DNA of 64,000 nt from positions 1-64,000 of the forward strand of contig NZ_JAEKKT010000141.1 in NCBI RefSeq assembly GCF_019510245.1, given 5' to 3'. This document shows positions 59,209 through 64,000 of the stretch, in pieces; position 1 is the first letter of the stretch, and every line of letters starts with the position of its first letter. The notes under the pieces are model-generated. The model saw only the letters and a list, made by a program, of their open reading frames with translations, ran no database searches and was not told the DNA's origin. Source of the stretch: Streptomyces sp. (GTDB lineage: Bacteria; Actinomycetota; Actinomycetes; Streptomycetales; Streptomycetaceae). The position numbers and the translations under genes were made by a program.

Positions 59209-61350
59209 ATGGCACAGTTGCCGGACATGGTGACTCCCCCGGTTCTGCGACAGATCGCCCGCACCCGCCGCTTCACCCTCGGCGCACCCGCCCGTCTCAC
59301 CGTGGCGCCCGACGGCGCCCGTGTCCTGTTCCTGCGGAGCCGGGCCGGCGACGACCCGGTCGGGTGCCTGTGGACGCTCGACCCGGCGACCGGCGCGGAA
59401 CGACTGCTCGCCGACCCCGCCGGACTGCTCGGCGACGCGGCCGACGAGGTGCCCGAGGAGGAGCGCATCCGGCGCGAGCGCGCCCGGCAGCAGGGCGCCG
59501 GGATCACCGACTACGCCACCGACGCGGCCGTTCGGACGGCCGCGTTCGCGCTCTCCGGACAACTGTGGTCGGTGGACACGGTCTCCGGCGCCGTACGGCG
59601 ACTGCCCGCCCGGCAGCCGGTGGTGGACCCGCGCCCGTCCCCGGACGGCCGGCACGTCGCCTACGTCTGCGGCGGCGCGCTCCGGGTGATCGGTGCCGAC
59701 GGCGGCGGCGACCGGGCGGTGGCCGCGCCCGATCCGGCCGAGGGCCCGGACGTCTTCTTCGGCCTGCCGGAGCACGTGGCGGGCGAGTCGATGGGCCGCC
59801 ACCGGGCGTACTGGTGGGCACCGGACGGGGAGCGGCTGCTGACCACCCGGGTGGACAACCGCCCGGTCGGGCTCTGGTACCTCGCCGATCCGGCCGACCC
59901 CGCCAAGCCGCCGCGCACGATGCGGTACCCGCGGGTCGGTACCGCCAACGCCGACGTCACGCTCTGGATCGCCGATCTGGAGGGCCACCGCACCGAGGTC
60001 CGCTGGGACCGGGCCGCCTTCGAGTACCTGCCCGCGGCCGGCTGGGACGGGCACGGCCCGTTCGCCGCCGTCCTCAGCCGCGACCAGCGCACGCTCCGGG
60101 TGCTGGCCGTCGACGCGGAAAGCGGTGCGACCGGCCTCCTGGCCGAGCGGCGCGACGAGCGCTGGGTGGAGCTGCTGGTGCCCGGCGTGCCCGCGCGGAC
60201 GGCCGGCGGCCGGCTCGTCGATTACCTCGACCGGGACGACACGCGGCACCTGAGCATCGACGGCACGCCGGTCACGCCGGCCGGCCTGCAACTGCACGAG
60301 GTGCTCGCGGTGGACGGGGAGACGGTGTTCTTCACGGCGGCCGCGGAACCCACGGAGCGCCACGTGTGGAGCTACCGTCCGGGCCAGGGCGTGCTCCGGT
60401 TGACCGAGCAGCCGGGCGTGCACTCCGGCGCGTTCGGCGGCGGCACGTTCGTCCGCGTCACGCGCACCCCGGAGCTGCCCGGCTCGCGCACCACCGTGCA
60501 CCGGCTGACCCCGGACGGCCTGCCGGAGCCGGACGGCCCCGCCCCCGTCGGGATCGGCTCGTACGCCCAGCGACCGCTGCTGCGACTGCGCGCCGAGTCC
60601 GCCGTCGTCGGGCCGCGCGAACTGCGCACCCGCCTCTTCCTGCCGTCCTGGCACCGGGCCGGTGACGCCCCGCTGCCGGTGCTGGTCGACCCCTACGGCG
60701 GCCCCGCCATGCAGAAGGTGCTGGCCGAACAGGCCTCGCACGCCTTCGTCTCGCAGTGGTTCGCCGAACAGGGCTTCGCGGTGCTGGTGACGGACGGTGC
60801 CGGTACGCCCGGCCGCGGGCCGCGCTGGGAGAAGGAGATCTTCGGCGACCTGATCGGCCCGACCCTGGACGACCAGGTCGCCGCGCTGCACGCGACGGCC
60901 GGGCGCCACCCGGAGCTGGACCTCGGCCGGGTCGGGATCCGCGGCTGGTCGTTCGGCGGGATCCTGGCCGCCGCCGCGGTGCTGCGCAGGCCCGACGTCT
61001 TCCACGCCGCGGTGTCCGGCGCCCCGCTCACCGACCAGCGGCTCTACGACGCCTGCTGGAAGGAGCGCTTCCTCGGCCCGCCCGACCTCTACCCGGAGCA
61101 CTACGAGCGGTCCTCGCTGCTCGCCGACGCGCCGAAGCTCAGCCGTCCGCTGCTGCTGGTGCACGGGCTGGCGGACGACAACGTCTTCGTGGCCGGCACG
61201 CTGCGGTTCTCCAGTGCCCTGCTGGCCGCCGGGAAGCCGCACGAGGTGCTGCCGCTGAGCGGGACGACCCACGCCGCCCCGACCGACGACACCTTCGCCC
61301 GGCTGCTGGGCCACCAACTGGACTTCCTCCGCCGCCACTTGACCGGCTGA
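59209..61350 (+). CDS. S9-family (DPP-IV/prolyl oligopeptidase-like) serine peptidase
   Basis: A 713-residue cytoplasmic peptidase. An N-terminal beta-propeller with repeated blade sequences (for example SPDGRHVAYVCGG) spans residues 1-480. The alpha/beta-hydrolase end has YGGPAMQKV, the nucleophile GWSFGG with S581, HGLADDN with D656 and GTTHAAP with H688. No signal peptide is seen. It trims short proline-containing peptides. Two close ATGs exist (59209 and 59227) and neither has a clear ribosome site. Confidence 0.9.
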   Translation: MAQLPDMVTPPVLRQIARTRRFTLGAPARLTVAPDGARVLFLRSRAGDDPVGCLWTLDPATGAERLLADPAGLLGDAADEVPEEERIRRERARQQGAGITDYATDAAVRTAAFALSGQLWSVDTVSGAVRRLPARQPVVDPRPSPDGRHVAYVCGGALRVIGADGGGDRAVAAPDPAEGPDVFFGLPEHVAGESMGRHRAYWWAPDGERLLTTRVDNRPVGLWYLADPADPAKPPRTMRYPRVGTANADVTLWIADLEGHRTEVRWDRAAFEYLPAAGWDGHGPFAAVLSRDQRTLRVLAVDAESGATGLLAERRDERWVELLVPGVPARTAGGRLVDYLDRDDTRHLSIDGTPVTPAGLQLHEVLAVDGETVFFTAAAEPTERHVWSYRPGQGVLRLTEQPGVHSGAFGGGTFVRVTRTPELPGSRTTVHRLTPDGLPEPDGPAPVGIGSYAQRPLLRLRAESAVVGPRELRTRLFLPSWHRAGDAPLPVLVDPYGGPAMQKVLAEQASHAFVSQWFAEQGFAVLVTDGAGTPGRGPRWEKEIFGDLIGPTLDDQVAALHATAGRHPELDLGRVGIRGWSFGGILAAAAVLRRPDVFHAAVSGAPLTDQRLYDACWKERFLGPPDLYPEHYERSSLLADAPKLSRPLLLVHGLADDNVFVAGTLRFSSALLAAGKPHEVLPLSGTTHAAPTDDTFARLLGHQLDFLRRHLTG

Positions 61351-61448
61351 CCGGACTCGGTGCCCGGCCCGGCGCGCACATCGGTCCTCTCGGGGGCGTC
61401 AAAAGTGCTGGTGGGAGCCTATTCGGCCCTGCCCCTGGCTTAGTTCAA

Positions 61449-61468
61449 CTAGAACTGGTATCAGTTCT
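61449..61468. promoter_or_regulatory. Operator-like palindrome shared with the fadA5/cyp125 region
   Basis: CTAGAACTGGTATCAGTTCT matches the site at 45168-45187 at 16 of 20 positions, differing only in two spacer pairs. AGAACTG and CAGTTCT form a perfect 7-base inverted repeat (61451-61457, 61462-61468). It lies 31 bases before the aldehyde dehydrogenase ATG. Confidence 0.72.
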
Positions 61469-61499
61469 GAGACATCGTCAGGAAGGGTGGCGGGGCGCC

Positions 61500-62957
61500 A
61501 TGACCGAGTTCCTGGAACACGGACAGCTTTTCATCGGCGGGGAGTTGACCGACCCCCTGGGCAAGGACGTCATCGAGGTGGTCTCTCCGCATACCGAGGA
61601 GGTCTTCGGGCGGGTGCCGCATGCCTCGCGGGCGGACGTGGACCGGGCGGTGGCGGTGGCGCGGCGGGCCTTCGACGAGGGGCCCTGGCCGCGGATGACG
61701 CTCGACGAGCGGATCGAGGTCGTCACCCGCATCAAGGACGCGATCGCCGTGCGGCACGAGGAGATCGCCCGGGTGATCTCCTCCGAGAACGGCTCGCCGT
61801 TCTCCTGGAGCGTCCTCGCGCAGGCGCTCGGCGCGATGATGGTGTGGGACGCGGCGATCAGGGTCGCGCGTGACTTCACGTACGAGGAGACCCGCGACGG
61901 GGTGCTCGGGAAGATCCTCGTGCGGCGGGAGCCGGTCGGGGTGGTGGCGGCCGTGGTGCCGTGGAACGTGCCCCAGTTCGTGGCCGCCGCCAAGCTCGCC
62001 CCGGCGCTGCTCACCGGCTGCACGGTGGTGCTGAAGCCGTCCCCGGAGTCGCCGCTGGACGCCTACATCCTCGGCGAGATCACGAAGGAGGCCGGGCTCC
62101 CGGACGGTGTGCTCTCCATCCTTCCGGCGGACCACGAGGTGAGCGAGTACCTGGTCTCGCACCCGGGCGTCGACAAGGTCTCCTTCACCGGATCGGTCGC
62201 GGCCGGCAAGCGCGTGATGGAGGTCGCCTCGCGGAACCTCACCCGGGTGACCCTGGAACTCGGCGGCAAGTCGGCCGCCGTCGTGCTGCCGGACGCGGAC
62301 GTGGCCATCGCCGTCGCCGGCATCGTCCCGGCGGCCTGGATGAACAACGGCCAGGCGTGCGTCGCCCAGACCCGCATCCTCGTCCCGCGCTCGCGCTACG
62401 ACGAGTTCGCCGACGCCTTCGCGGCCGCGGCGAGCGCCCTGAAGGTCGGCGACCCGCTGGACCCGGCCACCCAGGTGGGCCCGCTGGTCGCCCGCCGTCA
62501 GCAGCAGCGGAACCTGGACTACATCCGCATCGGCCAGGAGGAGGGCGCCAAGATCCTCACCGGTGGCGGACGGCCGCCGGGTCTGGAGAAGGGCTGGTAC
62601 GTCGAGCCCACCCTCTTCGGCGACGTCGACAACTCCATGCGGATCGCCCGCGAGGAGATCTTCGGCCCGGTGATCTGCCTGCTCCCCTACGGCGACGAGT
62701 CCGAGGCGCTGAAGATCGCGAACGACTCGGACTACGGCCTGAGCGGCAGCGTCTGGACGGCGGACGTGGCGCACGGCATCGAGGTCGCGCGGCAGGTCCG
62801 TACCGGGACCTACTCGGTGAACACCTTCAGCCTCGACATGCTGGGGCCGTTCGGCGGCTACAAGAACTCCGGCCTGGGGCGGGAGTTCGGGCCGGAGGGG
62901 TACGGCGAGTTCCTCGAACACAAGATGATCCACCTCCCGGCCGGCTGGGAGGGGTGA
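61500..62957 (+). CDS. Aldehyde dehydrogenase
   Basis: A 485-residue NAD(P)-dependent aldehyde dehydrogenase. GVVAAVVPWNVPQF holds the substrate/cofactor Asn, SFTGSVAAGKRVME the NAD loop, LELGGKS the general base E253, NNGQACVAQTR the nucleophile C287 and EEIFGPVICLLPYG the NAD-ribose Glu. With the shared operator, a role in oxidising an aldehyde from steroid side-chain or similar catabolism is likely. The ferredoxin gene follows 6 bases later. Confidence 0.92.
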   Translation: MTEFLEHGQLFIGGELTDPLGKDVIEVVSPHTEEVFGRVPHASRADVDRAVAVARRAFDEGPWPRMTLDERIEVVTRIKDAIAVRHEEIARVISSENGSPFSWSVLAQALGAMMVWDAAIRVARDFTYEETRDGVLGKILVRREPVGVVAAVVPWNVPQFVAAAKLAPALLTGCTVVLKPSPESPLDAYILGEITKEAGLPDGVLSILPADHEVSEYLVSHPGVDKVSFTGSVAAGKRVMEVASRNLTRVTLELGGKSAAVVLPDADVAIAVAGIVPAAWMNNGQACVAQTRILVPRSRYDEFADAFAAAASALKVGDPLDPATQVGPLVARRQQQRNLDYIRIGQEEGAKILTGGGRPPGLEKGWYVEPTLFGDVDNSMRIAREEIFGPVICLLPYGDESEALKIANDSDYGLSGSVWTADVAHGIEVARQVRTGTYSVNTFSLDMLGPFGGYKNSGLGREFGPEGYGEFLEHKMIHLPAGWEG

Positions 62958-62963
62958 GCGCGC

Positions 62964-63197
62964 ATGGGGGACCGCTGGCACGTCGAGGTCGACCGATCGA
63001 TCTGCATCGGCTCGGCCCAGTGCGTCCACCGCGCCACCGGGGCCTTCCGCCTCGACTCCGCCATGCAGTCGCACCCCGTGGACCCGGAGACGGACGCCAG
63101 CGGAAGGGTCCTCGACGCGGCGGAGAACTGCCCGGTGGAGGCGATCACGATCACCCTGCTGGACAGCGGGGAGCCGGTGTTCCCGCCGGAGGACTGA
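62964..63197 (+). CDS. [3Fe-4S]-type ferredoxin
   Basis: A 77-residue ferredoxin: C14-IGSAQ-C20 and C56-P with five residues between the first pair, the pattern of P450-supporting [3Fe-4S] ferredoxins of actinomycetes. GGAGGGG at the end of the dehydrogenase gene is the ribosome site, so the two are one operon. It is a candidate electron donor for the CYP125-like enzyme encoded 16 kb away, which has no ferredoxin beside it. Confidence 0.9.
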   Translation: MGDRWHVEVDRSICIGSAQCVHRATGAFRLDSAMQSHPVDPETDASGRVLDAAENCPVEAITITLLDSGEPVFPPED

Positions 63198-63213
63198 GCG
63201 AGCCGGAAGGGGG

Positions 63214-63840
63214 CTAGCCGGCCTGCAGGACCGCGAACAGGGAGCGGACGCGGGTGCCGTCCGGCTGTTCCCAGGCGCCGGTGACGTGCCCGACCGCACC
63301 GTCGGGCGCCGTCGAACCGGCGGTCAGCACGCGCCGCAGCCGCAGCACCAGGCCGCCGTCCGGCACCGCGAACTCGGTGCCGTCGTCGGTGTCGACGGGG
63401 GCGCCGAGGCGGGGCACCGGGCCCGCACCGGCGTAGGACCGCGCGACCTCGCGGTCGGGGGTGTCGGTGATGCTCTGCGCCTGGGCCTGGGCGCGGCCCT
63501 CGATCAGGGCGAGCAGTGCGGCGGTCAGGACCGGGTCGTGGCAGCCGTCGTAGGCCCAGCGGGTGCCGAGGACGCCGTGCTCCATGGTGCCGACGAGCGC
63601 GTGCTCGGCGCCGGGCAGCGGGGCGCCGCGGTAGGTGAGCGGTACGAGGTGGGCCGTCGAGCCGCCGGTGACGATCATGAACTCGATCCCGACCTCGCCC
63701 GCCGGGTCGTCCAGCCGGAAGCCGCCGGCCTTCGCCAACTCCGGTGCGGCCGGGCCGTGGTACCAGGGGCGGGTGGGGAGCCAGTCGGCGAGGAGTTCGA
63801 CCTTGGTGGGCTTGAGGGTGGTGCGGTGGATGAGTGCCAT
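63214..63840 (-). CDS. Maltokinase N-terminal-cap-like protein
   Basis: A 208-residue protein opening MALIHRTTLKPTKVELLADW and RPWYHG, the start of the maltokinase N-terminal cap-like family (CG0192-type), with no kinase domain behind it. A WAYDGCHDP block is conserved. The stand-alone form is widespread in actinobacteria and of unknown function. It converges on the ferredoxin gene. Confidence 0.82.
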   Translation of the reverse strand: MALIHRTTLKPTKVELLADWLPTRPWYHGPAAPELAKAGGFRLDDPAGEVGIEFMIVTGGSTAHLVPLTYRGAPLPGAEHALVGTMEHGVLGTRWAYDGCHDPVLTAALLALIEGRAQAQAQSITDTPDREVARSYAGAGPVPRLGAPVDTDDGTEFAVPDGGLVLRLRRVLTAGSTAPDGAVGHVTGAWEQPDGTRVRSLFAVLQAG

Positions 63841-64000
63841 GGGGGGATTCTGCGGTCGGGCGGCGCCGCCTCGCCAGGTGGTTTCCGCGCCCGATCGCCG
63901 CACCTAACCAGAAAAGTCCAAAAAATCCATCTTTGGGGGTTCTCTTCTGCTCCAGGCGTTCTATTCTGGAATCAGCCTACGAGGCGAGTGAGGGAGTCCG
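63841..64000. other. AT-richer intergenic end of the window
   Basis: The last 100 bases are clearly richer in A and T than the surroundings (aaaaaatccatctttggggg) and end with GAGTGAGGGAG, a ribosome-site-like sequence on the plus strand. This is probably the promoter and leader of a gene that starts just beyond 64000. Confidence 0.5.

Overview
The window is a piece of an actinobacterial chromosome, almost certainly Streptomyces. It has very high G+C with G/C-rich third codon positions, many GTG and a few TTG starts, frequent 4-base GTGA gene overlaps, Tat and Sec proteins typical of the genus, and many copies of a Streptomyces-type interspersed repeat whose core reads like gcgcagttccccgcgcccc. 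About 58 protein genes, one tRNA gene, one tRNA relic and two clear riboswitches are supported. No rRNA gene, CRISPR array, insertion sequence or integrase was seen.

Layout. Positions 1-8.5 kb hold a Ter stress module: several TerD-family proteins, a TerC-like DUF475 membrane protein, a citrate-lyase-like HpcH/HpaI enzyme, a large PRTase-TRSP-PRTase fusion and a HAD phosphatase. This is the known Ter-linked biosynthetic module for a predicted nucleoside-like metabolite. An FmdB zinc ribbon, a DUF4383 membrane protein and a coiled-coil protein follow. A tRNA-Val(TAC) gene lies at 11.14 kb. A degraded copy of its 3' end, in the same orientation and also followed by a strong hairpin, lies at 21.0 kb. 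The 9.8 kb between them carries a GT39 glycosyltransferase, an NlpC/P60 hydrolase, PgsC and PgsB of poly-gamma-glutamate synthesis, a double sensor/HAMP protein and a secreted PAF-acetylhydrolase-like protein, so it looks like an old tRNA-bordered island.

Positions 21-44 kb are mostly ordinary chromosome: an isoprenylcysteine methyltransferase-like protein, a SUKH protein, a stand-alone TrpF, a ketopantoate reductase family protein, DedA, PhoD, a secreted HNH nuclease, a manganese (yybP-ykoY) riboswitch ahead of a GDT1/UPF0016 exporter, a drug exporter fused to a MarR-like domain, a tandem paralogue pair, an FHA-like protein, an O-methyltransferase, a ProP-like transporter and a GT87-PAP2 fusion.

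Positions 43.9-46.6 kb hold divergent fadA5-like thiolase and CYP125-like P450 genes, the arrangement known from mycobacterial cholesterol side-chain catabolism. A KstR-like operator between them recurs 16 kb away, ahead of an aldehyde dehydrogenase and a [3Fe-4S] ferredoxin (61.4-63.2 kb), which suggests one regulon. Positions 47.6-53.6 kb hold a cobalamin-riboswitch-led operon. It encodes a secreted, membrane-tethered alpha/alpha-toroid protein resembling the alpha domain of intrinsic factor/transcobalamin, a second small exported protein, and a complete ECF transporter (T, fused A-A', S). This is probably a B12 capture and uptake system and is the most interesting locus here. The rest (53.6-64 kb) is a mix of small enzymes and regulators, an S9 peptidase, a degenerate ATP-grasp protein and a maltokinase-cap-like protein.
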